NCBI RefSeq assembly: GCF_040954645.1 | Contig: NC_092806.1 | Location: 80,758,641-80,822,640, forward strand | DNA from: Diabrotica undecimpunctata | Lineage: Eukaryota; Arthropoda; Insecta; Coleoptera; Chrysomelidae | Direction of reading: 5' to 3' | Length of the DNA stretch: 64,000 bases | Shown here: positions 21,250 through 32,440 of the stretch, one piece after another | How positions within the stretch are numbered: position 1 is the first letter of the stretch | Layout: the number at the start of each line of letters is the position of its first letter | The notes under the pieces: generated by a model | Seen by the model: only the letters and a program-made list of their open reading frames with translations | What the model was told of the DNA's origin: nothing | The model's database searches: none | Position numbers and translations under genes: made by a program

Positions 21250-21860
21250 TGTAACAAATCTTCTTCAGGACTTCCGAGGTCTCAGTCTCCCGAGCCCCCA
21301 GACACTACTACACTGATCACGAATCAAAGCATTACTGGTGCTGGGAATAGAGGACGGGTCAGTTATACCGTCGATGGTGACGTGGATTAGGTAGAGGTTG
21401 GCGTTGGAGATGGTGATTGGGGCGGAAATTGGCGCGAACGTTTCTGACAGTAGGATTTTGATTAACGGGTGGATCGGACGGTATTTTCTTTATGAGATGT
21501 CTCCAAGTCGAAGGTAACCGTATGCCATCATCTCTTTTATTGAGACAATTTGGCCTGTTTTCAATTTCTATGGCTTCTCGGATAATTCTGGGCTTATAAA
21601 ACGGATGGGGGCTATGGTTCTGGAGTTTTCAAAATCAATGTTGTGACCTGTATGAAGATGGTGGAAGGAATTTCATAAACTCCGTGTTGTTCATTTGGAA
21701 TGTTGTCTGTGATTGATCTGAAAAGAGATGAAAGTTTTTGTTGGGGGGTAAATATTGTCTTTATTTCTCTTGATTATAGAATTTTGGCGATTTTGTCAGT
21801 GACACCTTTGATGTAAGGAAAAAAGCTTTCGTATGATGATGGTCTGAGTTTTTGGGTTGA
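21250..21860 (-). pseudogene. Penelope-like element, C-terminal GIY-YIG region (decayed)
   Basis: Minus-strand frames read PYIKGVTDKIAKIL, KTIFTPQQKLSSLF, IPNEQHGVYEIP (the GVY part of the GIY-YIG endonuclease), HTGHNIDFENSRTIAPI and REAIEIENRPNCLNKRDD. These are the successive landmarks at the end of Penelope-type proteins. The reading needs several frame changes. It is not the same family as the palindromic Penelope at 23321-29712. Confidence 0.7.
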
Positions 21861-21884
21861 GATTGAATCAATCTCTAGATAATT

Positions 21885-22270
21885 TCCATCGTTTTCTGTT
21901 CTTAGCTATCAGCTTCTAATCACTGTTTCCCATCTCTCCGACATATTTCATCACTACATCTCTCCATTTCTCTCCAAATAATATTCTTGACTAGTCTATT
22001 ACCTTGCATTCTTTCTAGATGTCCGAGCCATTCTAGTTTACGTTTTTCACTACTTTTGTTATTGTAGAGTGAGCATACAATTGGTACACTTATGCATTAG
22101 TTCGTCTTCTCTATTCTCCCTCTACTAGATTTCCACCAAACATTCTGCGAAGTATCTTTTTTTCCCGTGCTTCCAATATGTTCTGTATGGTTTTGTTCAT
22201 AGTCCATGTCTCGGCAGCGTATAGCATTGTGGGTCTAATTATAGTTTTGTATACTCCTATTTTTGTATTA
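21885..22270 (-). pseudogene. LINE reverse transcriptase C-terminal fragment
   Basis: The minus strand from 22265 reads GVYKTIIRPTMLYAAETWTM, then ILEAREKKILRRMFGG and, with stops, further thumb-domain sequence. This is the usual end of RT in RTE-like LINEs. It is heavily broken. Confidence 0.65.
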
Positions 22271-22439
22271 CGAGATATATATCTTTGGTCTTAATTATTT
22301 TGCTCATGGCTACAGCACATCTGTTTTGCTGATCGCTGAAAACCACATGGTAAATATGGAAGTGCTATCTCTGTCGGCAAAGAAACAAAGAAAAACTCAA
22401 CGTGAGAGAGGACAAAACCCGTTAGCTGAGGAAACCTTT

Positions 22440-23320
22440 AAACGATGTTGAGTTTCGATCTCCATCTACGGTTATGGTTATGGCAGATCGGGGCAGGGCC
22501 CATTTATGTGCGCTTCAGATACTTAGAGCTCCTAAGACGGGTCCATTGTATCATCCCTATCATACGGAATAGGCCCATGAGGAACTAGTCTTCGACGGTT
22601 CTGGGGCCCATGCTATTCCGGGCTGTCATATCTGCAATAATCAACAGGGGCTCCAAGTCTGAGCCCTTCTTGGCGTTCTGAACGTCTAATCCTTTAGTAA
22701 CCTTGTGGCCTCACAGAAAACCACAAGTTTCTTTAAGGATAACTCCCTCATTTGGCTCGGTTGCATAAAGATCGACCCCAGAGTCTGCCACCTCTGGTGG
22801 GCCAGTGCCGGGCACTTCCAAAGATTTCCTCCTTCCCATTACAAACACGAGACCGTGGGCTATCCGCCAATCCAAGCAGATGAAGGTGCCGCCTGAGTCT
22901 ACAGTGGCCGCTAAGCATATTGACCACCAGAGAGCACCTTCTACGGTCTAGAAAGAGAAGTTGGGCTGTAAGACTTTCGGATGGCCCCACTGTGTGGAGC
23001 CTAGCCTGTCTCCATACCTCCACAACTGACCCAGGAGTCCTGGAACCTCCGCAGAAGAAGCGCTTTGTGACTATCCCGATCAGTATTGAAGGGCACTACT
23101 ATCACAGGTTCGGGTCCTACCGACAGAGTGAATGAACCCTGTCGTACCAGGGCATAAGCCTGTTCGTTCCCTTACTCTCCTGTGTATCCAGGGACCCATA
23201 CCAAGTTAACCGTATTGGTCAAGAACCAGCTTAGAGCTGACTTTAAGCGTTTCCAAAGCCCTTAGCGCTGCTTAACTGTCAGCAGAAATAATCCTGTCTG
23301 AGCAAGCCTTATCTATTATC
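22440..23320 (-). pseudogene. LOA/R1-like LINE: RNase H end and C-terminal zinc-binding region
   Basis: From 23320 downwards the minus strand reads AALRALETLKVSSKLV, then VNLVWVPGYTGE, a stop, and GNEQAYALVRQGS (typical RNase H C-terminus). HLHLLGLADSPRSRVCNGKEE follows, corresponding to the LINE region with a C..C..H..C pattern. Stops and frame shifts are frequent. The sequence from about 22690 to 22440 has no frame and is probably 3' UTR. Confidence 0.75.
23307..23320. repeat. 14-bp target-site duplication, left copy
   Basis: CCTTATCTATTATC, identical to 29713-29726. It flanks the whole Penelope palindrome. Confidence 0.85.
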
Positions 23321-23428
23321 CACAAGGAAACAAAGTTTCTGTATTTGGCTGTATACCATATATTAAAAATGTTGAATAAAATCCTTTATAAAAGGTATAT
23401 AAAAAACCCAGTTGGGCTATGTTGCATT

Positions 23429-23468
23429 GACAAAACGTTTTCGGAATAAATATTCCATCATCAGTGTC
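23429..23468 (-). ncRNA. Hammerhead-ribozyme-like motif, left arm
   Basis: Reverse complement of 29613-29652 and identical to it. It lies 57 bp from the outer end of the arm, downstream of the coding region, as expected for a Penelope terminal repeat. Confidence 0.65.
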
Positions 23469-24035
23469 CTAAAATAGTATTTAACCACTTAATTAAAAAG
23501 AACATGAAAAGATTTAAGTTTTGACTAAGGTTAATGTAAAAGTGTGGTTAATACTTACAAATTAATACATGGATGTAGCCACTAAATATGTGGGTAAAAA
23601 CCCTTGAAAAATTATTAAATAAGATTTGATCTACATTATGTCTAATTTACATTTAAGATGTTAAAGTTATCGTTGGATAGGTAACAGGGCGACATATGAC
23701 TCTACATTAGTTGCGAGTCCTGAGACGGTATGTCTACGAGGACTTTGTCAAAGCAACTGATTGAAATGACAATTTTGGCAGGTTAAGACGGAAGTTATGA
23801 CAGAGCAGTCAGTGTAACTGTATATGTCTATTTAAGACAGAAGCCAACGTTGTTTAAAAATTGTGAAAGTTGAAATAAAATGAAATTATAACAGTATCAA
23901 CCATCAATGTTATTGTTTTAAATTATGTATGTGAAATGAAATTGTGGTGAGAAAATTATGTGATTATAGTTAGGCAACCAACTATACAGTGTCGAGTGGT
24001 GTGATGAAAAGATTCTTATATAAGGCCCTTTATGT

Positions 24036-24470
24036 TTTAATAACATTTGGTACCTGGAAAAAGGAAACTAGACACTGGTGGAAAGTTGGATTCTTGAAAA
24101 AATATTGGAATTGATATATTTAATATTTGAGGATGTTGTTCAATGAATGAAATAAAACTATTATGATATAAAGTTCATGTAAAAATTAACTTACAACTCA
24201 ATTATATTAGGCCCTGTATGTCAAAAAACAACATTTGGTACCTGGAAAATGTAAAACTTCTTGAGTTGTAAGTTCATGAATATGAATATCTGATTGGATG
24301 TTGACAAACTGAGTGAAGTAGTTATATTTTGTGTGTTGACTAGTATGAAATGGACAAAATTTGATGGTTGAAAGTGGTTTTGTAATATATTGGTCATAAA
24401 GTACTTAACTTATAACTTGAGAAAAAGCCCTATCTGTTATAAAGCAACACTAGGTACATAGGAAGATAAA
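24036..24470 (-). repeat. Three diverged repeats in the Penelope 3' UTR, left arm
   Basis: The motif AACATTTGGTACCTGGAAAA preceded by GGCCCT.TATGT appears near 24036 and 24210, and a weaker version (AGCCCTATCTG, CACTAGGTACATAGG) near 24428. The spacing is about 175-220 bp. The right arm holds the mirror set near 28612, 28836 and 29024. Confidence 0.6.
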
Positions 24471-24943
24471 AGATTAAGTTATAAGTTGGTGAGTTGAATG
24501 AACTATTGGTCTATATTGACTATAATAGTAAAATGAAATTGTTGTATGTGGCTCTGTTAAATTTGAGTAAAGAGAATGAAAATTAAGGTGTTATGAGAAA
24601 ATTGTGATAAACGGATATACTACGAAAGGCTGAGGTCCCCAGAGAACCGAAGCCAAACCCTGAGGGAATTGTGTAGAGAAGTAAAATAAGAATTTAATAA
24701 TATGGAATGGGTGGTGGATGATGGATGATCTGATCTGAATTTGGGAGTGTCGAAATAGAAGCATAGAACGTATTGGTTATAGTGATTAAGACATGAAGTT
24801 TGGGTTGAAAAGAAAAGAGTGGGATAGGTAGAAAGTAAGATGTATTGGAAGAAAGGTTTTTAGAGTGAACTAAGGTAGATGAGTATTAGGTGAACTAATA
24901 ATTAATATGGAATTTAATTGTAGAAGTAAATCGGGGATGTAAG

Positions 24944-26388
24944 TTAGGAGAATAGTTGGCGATGGAGAGGGAGAAAATCTCGATTGAATGAAACATGACG
25001 ATTAACGCAATTTGGGCTTTTTTGTTTTTCTTTAAGAATTTCAAGATCTTCGTATAAATCTAATTTGAGGAAATTTTTTTGGGAGATATTGTGGATAAGT
25101 GAAACGTCTTCTGGGATATTGAGGGTGTGGTTGTGCTCTTTGAGATGTTGAGAGAAAGTGGAAGTATTTTCTCTTTTTATGTGCTCTAGAGAGCGTGAAG
25201 AAAGAGATCTGCATGTTCTACCTATGTAGGTGGCATTGCAATCTGAACATTTAAGTCTATATACTCCACTCCGGTTCATATAGTTGATAGGATCTTTGGA
25301 ATTAGAGATGTGTTGTCCCAAGTTGTTGGGTACTTTGAAAGAAACATGGTGTTTTCAACCGAACGTTGGATTAGATTTCGAATATCTCCAGAAAGACTTT
25401 CATGGTAGAAAGGGAGTGAAACATAGTTGGGTTTGGTGGTAAGGTCTCTGGGGAACGCAGTCTCCCGCAGGGTCTTAAGGCGTTTTTTGTGGATGAGTTT
25501 GTTGATGATGTTGTGATCATATCCGTTGTTGACTGCTATTTGTCTGAGTATATTTAGTTCTTTTTTGTAGTTTGAATCTGACAGTGGAATGCTTTCTAGA
25601 CGATGGATGTAACTATGAAAAGCTGCGTATTTATGTGACATGGGATGGTTGGATGAAAATGGAATTACGTGGTCAGTCTGTGTGGGTTTCCTATAGATAC
25701 TGAAGTCGAAGTGGTCATTTAATCTGGTAATGGTTAGATCAAGAAAATTAATTGACATGGAAGATTCTAGTTCCATGGTGAACTTGATGTTGGGATGAAT
25801 TTGGTTGATTTTGGAAAGTAAAAGTTCAGCTGAATTGGAATTACCTGAAATGAAGACTAAACAGTCATCAACATAGCGAAACCAGTGTAGTATTTCAGGG
25901 TTTTTCATGATCTGAGTGGATTCTAAATGATCCATAAAGACATCAGCTAATAGAGGGGAGAGACAGCTGCCCATGGCTAAGCCATCAGGTTGTCTATAGT
26001 AATTGTTGTTAAAAACAAAGAAATCTTGATCTAAACAAAGTTGTAATAGTTGGATAATGTAGTTAGTGGTAGATGAGGTAATGGAGTTGGCTCTTAGAAG
26101 TGAGTGAACCAGATTAATTGTTTCTAGTTTGGGGACAGAGGTGAATAGATTGCTAACATCAAATGAAAGCATAGTGGTGTTGGGGTGAAGATTAATGTGT
26201 TGTAAATTATTGACTAGGTGACTAGTATTTTTGACTGAGAATCGAGGGGTGAAGTTCGTCATATTGTTAATTAGATTCAATATAAATTTTGATAGGATGG
26301 AAACTGGAGTGTTTATGAAACTAACAACTGGACGAATGGGAATGCCCTCCTTGTGTATCTTAGGTAAACCATACAGTCTGGGTGTCAA
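24944..26388 (-). pseudogene. Penelope-like RT plus GIY-YIG endonuclease, left arm
   Basis: RT frame 25276-26388 starts at the fingers (PRLYGLPKIHKEGIPIRPVV) with FDVSNLFTSVP (motif A), DGLAMGSCLSPLLADVFM (motif B), FRYVDDCLVF (catalytic YVDD) and INFLDLTI. The GIY-YIG nuclease follows in another frame (24944-25321) with SGVYRLKCSDCNATYIGRT and SLEHIKRE. The N-terminal part of a full Penelope protein is missing, so the arm is 5' truncated. RT and nuclease are separated by a one-base frame difference over an overlap of 46 bp. Unlike the right arm, this RT has no internal stop. Its activities would be target-primed reverse transcription and DNA nicking. Confidence 0.92.
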
Positions 26389-26474
26389 AGGGTTGCTTGG
26401 GATTTTATAGTAAGGTGCAAAATGTTCAGAGAAAAAGTCTGTGAAAAGTTTAATGAATAATTTAAAGTTTATGA

Positions 26475-26630
26475 ATTATTATAAACATAAATATTATAAA
26501 CACAAATATTTATGAATATTTCATAAACAAATTGAAAGATAACATTATTAAGTATGTATTATTATAAACATAAATATTATAAACACAAATATTTATGAAT
26601 ATTTCATAAACAAATTGAAAGATAACATTA
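26475..26630. repeat. Direct repeat in the palindrome centre
   Basis: A 73-bp sequence starting ATTATTATAAACATAAATAT occurs at 26475-26547 and again, identical, at 26558-26630 (period 83). The second copy runs into the right arm. The two copies break the symmetry of the palindrome, so the centre is not a simple fold-back. Confidence 0.9.
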
Positions 26631-28137
26631 AACTTTTCACAGACTTTTTCTCTGAACATTTTGCACCTTACTATAAAATCCCAAGCAACCCTTTGACACC
26701 CAGACTGTATGGTTTACCTAAGATACACAAGGAGGGCATTCCCATTCGTCCAGTTGTTAGTTTCATAAACACTCCAGTTTCCATCCTATCAAAATTTATA
26801 TTGAATCTAATTAACAATATGACGAACTTCACCCCTCGATTCTCAGTCAAAAATACTAGTCACCTAGTCAATAATTTACAACACATTAATCTTCACCCCA
26901 ACACCACTATGCTTTCATTTGATGTTAGCAATCTATTCACCTCTGTCCCCAAACTAGAAACAATTAATCTGGTTCACTCACTTCTAAGAGCCAACTCCAT
27001 TACCTCATCTACCACTAACTACATTATCCAACTATTACAACTTTGTTTAGATCAAGATTTCTTTGTTTTTAACAACAATTACTATAGACAACCTGATGGC
27101 TTAGCCATGGGCAGCTGTCTCTCCCCTCTATTAGCTGATGTCTTTATGGATCATTTAGAATCCACTTAGATCATGAAAAACCCTGAAATACTACACTGGT
27201 TTCGCTATGTTGATGACTGTTTAGTCTTCATTTCAGGTAATTCCAATTCAGCTGAACTTTTACTTTCCAAAATCAACCAAATTCATCCCAACATCAAGTT
27301 CACCATGGAACTAGAATCTTCCATGTCAATTAATTTTCTTGATCTAACCATTACCAGATTAAATGACCACTTCGACTTCAGTATCTATAGGAAACCCACA
27401 CAGACTGACCACGTAATTCCATTTTCATCCAACCATCCCATGTCACATAAATACGCAGCTTTTCATAGTTACATCCATCGTCTAGAAAGCATTCCACTGT
27501 CAGATTCAAACTACAAAAAAGAACTAAATATACTCAGACAAATAGCAGTCAACAACGGATATGATCACAACATCATCAACAAACTCATCCACAAAAAACG
27601 CCTTAAGACCCTGCGGGAGACTGCGTTCCCCAGAGACCTTACCACCAAACCCAACTATGTTTCACTCCCTTTCTACCATGAAAGTCTTTCTGGAGATATT
27701 CGAAATCTAATCCAACGTTCGGTTGAAAACACCATGTTTCTTTCAAAGTACCCAACAACTTGGGACAACACATCTCTAATTCCAAAGATCCTATCAACTA
27801 TATGAACCGGAGTGGAGTATATAGACTTAAATGTTCAGATTGCAATGCCACCTACATAGGTAGAACATGCAGATCTCTTTCTTCACGCTCTCTAGAGCAC
27901 ATAAAAAGAGAAAATACTTCCACTTTCTCTCAACATCTCAAAGAGCACAACCACACCCTCAATATCCCAGAAGACGTTTCACTTATCCACAATATCTCCC
28001 AAAAAAATTTCCTCAAATTAGATTTATACGAAGATCTTGAAATTCTTAAAGAAAAACAAAAAAGCCCAAATTGCGTTAATCGTCATGTTTCATTCAATCG
28101 AGATTTTCTCCCTCTCCATCGCCAACTATTCTCCTAA
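26615..28137 (+). pseudogene. Penelope-like RT plus GIY-YIG endonuclease, right arm
   Basis: Identical in content to the left arm. RT is open from 26615 (MKDNIKLFTDFFSEHF) to a TAG at 27168-27170, where the left arm has Gln, then from 27173 to 27805. GIY-YIG is at 27760-28137. The catalytic YVDD and the GVY...YIG motifs are intact. The frame difference between RT and nuclease is at the same base as in the left arm. Confidence 0.92.
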
Positions 28138-29709
28138 CTTACATCCCCGATTTACTTCTACAATTAAATTCCATATTAATTATTAGTTCACCTAATACTC
28201 ATCTACCTTAGTTCACTCTAAAAACCTTTCTTCCAATACATCTTACTTTCTACCTATCCCACTCTTTTCTTTTCAACCCAAACTTCATGTCTTAATCACT
28301 ATAACCAATACGTTCTATGCTTCTATTTCGACACTCCCAAATTCAGATCAGATCATCCATCATCCACCACCCATTCCATATTATTAAATTCTTATTTTAC
28401 TTCTCTACACAATTCCCTCAGGGTTTGGCTTCGGTTCTCTGGGGACCTCAGCCTTTCGTAGTCTATCCGTTTATCACAATTTTCTCATAACACCTTAATT
28501 TTCATTCTCTTTACTCAAATTTAACAGAGCCACATACAACAATTTCATTTTACTATTATAGTCAATATAGACCAATAGTTCATTCAACTCACCAACTTAT
28601 AACTTAATCTTTTATCTTCCTATGTACCTAGTGTTGCTTTATAACAGATAGGGCTTTTTCTCAAGTTATAAGTTAAGTACTTTATGACCAATATATTACA
28701 AAACCACTTTCAACCATCAAATTTTGTCCATTTCATACTAGTCAACACACAAAATATAACTACTTCACTCAGTTTGTCAACATCCAATCAGATATTCATA
28801 TTCATGAACTTACAACTCAAGAAGTTTTACATTTTCCAGGTACCAAATGTTGTTTTTTGACATACAGGGCCTAATATAATTGAGTTGTAAGTTAATTTTT
28901 ACATGAACTTTATATCATAATAGTTTTATTTCATTCATTGAACAACATCCTCAAATATTAAATATATCAATTCCAATATTTTTTCAAGAAACCAACTTTC
29001 CACCAGTGTCTAGTTTCCTTTTTCCAGGTACCAAATGTTATTAAAACATAAAGGGCCTTATATAAGAATCTTTTCATCACACCACTCGACACTGTATAGT
29101 TGGTTGCCTAACTATAATCACATAATTTTCTCACCACAATTTCATTTCACATACATAATTTAAAACAATAACATTGATGGTTGATACTGTTATAATTTCA
29201 TTTTATTTCAACTTTCACAATTTTTAAACAACGTTGGCTTCTGTCTTAAATAGACATATACAGTTACACTGACTGCTCTGTCATAACTTCCGTCTTAACC
29301 TGCCAAAATTGTCATTTCAATCAGTTGCTTTGACAAAGTCCTCGTAGACATACCGTCTCAGGACTCGCAACTAATGTAGAGTCATATGTCGCCCTGTTAC
29401 CTATCCAACGGTAACTTTAACATCTTAAATGTAAATTAGACATAATGTAGATCAAATCTTATTTAATAATTTTTAAAGGGTTTTTACCCACATATTTAGT
29501 GGCTACATCCATGTATTAATTTGTAAGTATTAACCACACTTTTACATTAACCTTAGTCGAAACTTAAATCTTTTCATGTTCTTTTTAATTAAGTGGTTAA
29601 ATACTATTTTAGGACACTGATGATGGAATATTTATTCCGAAAACGTTTTGTCAATGCAACATAGCCCAACTGGGTTTTTTATATACCTTTTATAAAGGAT
29701 TTTATTCAA
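26624..29709 (+). repeat. Right arm of the Penelope palindrome
   Basis: Reverse complement of 23372-26455. Differences noticed are a CAG-to-TAG change in the RT frame (27168-27170) and scattered single bases in the 3' UTR, for example near 28990 and 29410. Confidence 0.95.
29613..29652 (+). ncRNA. Hammerhead-ribozyme-like motif, right arm
   Basis: Core CTGATGA (29617-29623), stem GGAAT/ATTCC, GAAA (29639-29642), a minimal AA/TT stem with CG loop, and the closing stem GACA (29613-29616) with TGTC (29649-29652). A further CTAT/ATAG pairing lies outside an internal loop. Penelope-like elements are known to carry such type I hammerheads with a very short third stem. Hand folded, not modelled. 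Confidence 0.65.
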
Positions 29710-29712
29710 AAT

Positions 29713-29726
29713 CCTTATCTATTATC
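29713..29726. repeat. 14-bp target-site duplication, right copy
   Basis: CCTTATCTATTATC, identical to 23307-23320. Collapsing the two copies joins the RNase H frame of the host LINE. Confidence 0.85.
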
Positions 29727-31231
29727 TCCTGAGCATATACCAGGATCGCAAAGATCTCGGCCTGAAAGACTGATGCATGGGAGCGGAGAGCCCGGCCAGA
29801 TTCAAATCCGATTCCGCTCCCATATACTCCGGTACCTGCCGCTCGGCTATTCTGGGCCCATCCGTAAACCAAGTGAGCCCGCTTTGACGGATCAGTGCAG
29901 GTCAGGAAATTCAACTAGGAAGGAGGATGAAAATTCAAATTTGGGAGCAATGCTGTCATGTACCATAGAGAGCACAGGACAACGATCTAGGGCCTGTTTG
30001 CAGATGTCACAATGGCCCATCCGACCATTAATTACCAACAAATATCCAGAGCAGTTAAGACGATAAGCTGCCATCATGCCTTCGTGCTCTACAATAAGAA
30101 GTAGAGAAGGTAAATCCAGCAAAGCCTCAAGAGCTGCTGTGGGAGTGGTCCCCATGACTTCAAAGCATGGCTCCTGAGATGCTAACGCAAAAGCTGCCGC
30201 GACCTTCTTCGCCTTGGCGTCGAGATGTTCCTTCCATGAAAGTTTACAATCCAGGATCACTCTTAGGTACTTCACTGACTTGGAAACCGATACAGTTTTA
30301 CCATAGAAGGTAAGCTCTCTTGTAGATCCGATGGCCCTTCTTCGAGTGAACAGAACCACAGCAGTCTTTTCAGGATTAACCCCGAGTGCCTGCTTCCGGC
30401 ACCATTCCTCAACTAGCCCGAGGCTCACATGGGCGACCTCGTGCAACGTTCCCGGGAAGAGCCCCTCAACCAGTATAACTACGTCATCTTCGTAGGCTTA
30501 TTTGGGACAGTCGCTGAAGAAGGCTGTCAACCACCAGGCACCACAACAAGGGGACAAAACCTCTCCCTGAGGGCAACCACGAGATACCAACGCCCGAACG
30601 CAACATACCTTTCCGCAGCGTCACACATGAAATCAAAAGTAGCGCAATTAAAGGCGCCCTCAATATTCATAAAGATACCCAGTCTGTATTGCTTCCGATC
30701 TAGCACCCGCTCCACTTTGTAGACAAGGTGATGCAGGACCGTCTCACAAGACTTCCCAGCCTGGTAGGCGTATTGACGTGCATACAAACGGCTGCCCCTA
30801 AGTGCTCCATGACGTCTGAAGATCTAGGAGTTTCTCTAGAGCCTTTAAAAGGAAGGGTGAGGAACTGATTGGTCGGAGTCGGGTTTACCTGGTTTAGGAA
30901 TAAATACGACTTTAGTCCTCCTCCGGGGTAAAGGAATATACCCTGTCGCAAGACAGGCCCTATATATCCTGATCAGTGTGGGAACAATCGGCTGAAGCAA
31001 AGCCGGCATAATGCCATCCTCGCCTGGTGACTTGAAGGGGGCGAAACCTCTAACAGCCCAGCACACCTTCGTATATGATACCTCTTTCGCCACCGAAAAT
31101 CCCACACTCGCGGCGAGCTTAATCGTAGCTAGGGCAGTATCATTATCCTTGCTCTCTGGGAAGTGAGCGTCCAAGAGAGTCCTTAGGGCCTCCGTCAGTG
31201 GAGGATAGACTTTCACTGGGAAGACGCACAC
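29713..31231 (-). pseudogene. LOA/R1-like LINE: reverse transcriptase and start of RNase H
   Basis: RT begins at 31231. Landmarks are FKSPGEDGIMPALLQP, RRTKVVFIPKPGKPDSDQS, then (other frame) YAYQAGKSCETVLHHLVY, IFMNIEGAF, GCPQGEVLSPLLWCLV, AYEDDVVILVEG and LGVNPEKTAVVLFTRRR. The first catalytic Asp (normally FLDIEGAF) is Asn here, and the YADD box reads YEDD. RNase H starts in the frame 29702-29914 (GTGVYGSGIGFESGRAL, FQAEIFAIL) and is cut by the Penelope insertion at AQEIIDK. The copy is inactive. Confidence 0.85.
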
Positions 31232-31235
31232 CCAA

Positions 31236-32060
31236 TAAGTTTTTGTGGGTTTATAAAAAAAGTAATTTTTTCTGCTGAACGAACTGTTTTAATGTAAATG
31301 AGTTGATTAAATAATTCAAGTGTTTATTAGAGTGAATATGACATTTTCAGATATGAAGGAATCTTTTCAAAATTCTGTTTCAAGATATGGTCCGAGTAAC
31401 AATTCATCAATAAAAGTGGCTGGTAACATAGAATGTGAATATGAATTATTACATAAAGTGATTATGTAAAAAAATCTCATGAGGATATTTTTCCGAACGA
31501 ACCCAAGCTTTTTGCCTTGTCTAAATCATGATAATATACTGGTAATGTATTCTCTGGTAATATATTTAGCAGTTATAGAAGCGGTAAAAACTATGCATTT
31601 AATTACCTGAGTAATGTTCATAGTCAGAAACCATTCTAAATAAACTCAAAACGAAAAAAGGCTCACTGATTGCAGCACTTGTAAACACTGTAAAGTTTCA
31701 AATACAACTGACTCTGAATTACAGATTAAATTCAAATGCAAAAGTGGCCCGAAGTGGCTTGAGCTGTTTTTGCACTAGAATTATCTAAATTATATAAATG
31801 CAGAAGTGAAGTGACATTTCTCAGCAGGGGAACTAAATTAGGGTCGATCTGTTATAAACTTCGCAATATTTATAGGCCGTTTCTGCTAAGAGCTGAAATT
31901 CTGAAAATTTCCACCGCTGTCATCTACCATCTACATATATAATGAAAAATAATATGGCTGCCGACTTTGAGGATCTAAGCACAAAGATAATTACGAAATT
32001 TCGACTAAAACCATTACAATGGCTTCTCCGGATAATGGACAGCTGTATTTAAACTGTGCA
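31236..32060. other. Noncoding, AT-rich spacer
   Basis: About 820 bp between the truncated LOA/R1-like LINE and an RT scrap. No domain, repeat or frame was recognised. Confidence 0.4.
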
Positions 32061-32440
32061 GAAATCCAAAGTCTGGAGACAAGCCAAAGTTGTTGCCTTG
32101 TTTAAACCTGACAAAAACACCAACGACCACAAAAGCTATCGGCCAATATATTTTGTCAGATATTTAAAATACTTCTGCATACGATCCTTAATATAATTTC
32201 ACCGATAGTAAAAGAAAAACTCAAATTGAAAGACCAAAGTGGCTATAGACAAGGAATATCATGTACGTCACAAATACTAAATCTTACCCAACACAACGAA
32301 GACGGATACGAAAGATATCAGGTATCAGGGGTAGTATTTGTCAATCTTAATATGCCGCTGATGACACCTTTAATTAGAAGACATTTTTCCAAAAACTATA
32401 TGAGATCCCCTTAGATAATAAACTCACTTGTATTATCCGC
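32060..32440 (+). pseudogene. LINE reverse transcriptase scrap (Jockey/CR1-like fingers)
   Basis: The plus strand reads KVWRQAKVVALFKPDKNTND, KSYRPI, then KLKDQSGYRQGISCTSQILN and VVFVNLNMPL. These match the fingers to motif A region of Jockey/CR1-type RT, with Asn for the catalytic Asp in FVDL. Frame breaks and stops are present. This is the only LINE piece in this part of the window on the plus strand. Confidence 0.65.

Larger units (their letters stand above)
23372..26455 (-). repeat. Left arm of the Penelope palindrome
   Basis: Reverse complement of 26624-29709. It starts at TTGAATAAAATCC (23372) and ends at GTTTAATG (26455), where the match to the other arm stops. Confidence 0.95.
23321..29712. 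mobile_element. Penelope-like element, head-to-head inverted dimer (6.4-kb palindrome)
   Basis: Two arms of about 3,085 bp (23372-26455 and 26624-29709) are reverse complements with very few differences. They meet around a 168-bp AT-rich spacer, 5' ends inward. Each arm carries RT and GIY-YIG coding, a long 3' UTR and a hammerhead-like motif near its outer end. The outer left end has 51 extra bases (23321-23371) absent on the right. A 14-bp target duplication flanks the unit. Confidence 0.95.
22440..31231 (-). mobile_element. LOA/R1-like LINE, split by the Penelope palindrome
   Basis: Minus-strand pieces are 29713-31231 (RT and first part of RNase H) and 22440-23320 (rest of RNase H, zinc-binding C-terminus, 3' UTR). 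Removing 23321-29712 and one copy of the 14-bp repeat restores a continuous RNase H reading across the join. GC is distinctly higher than in neighbouring sequence. The 5' end is truncated near 31231. Confidence 0.85.

Noticed and set aside
22263..23135. Plus-strand frames around 22263-23135 as host genes
   Set aside because: The minus strand shows RNase H and the C-terminal motifs of a LINE; the plus frames are shadows.
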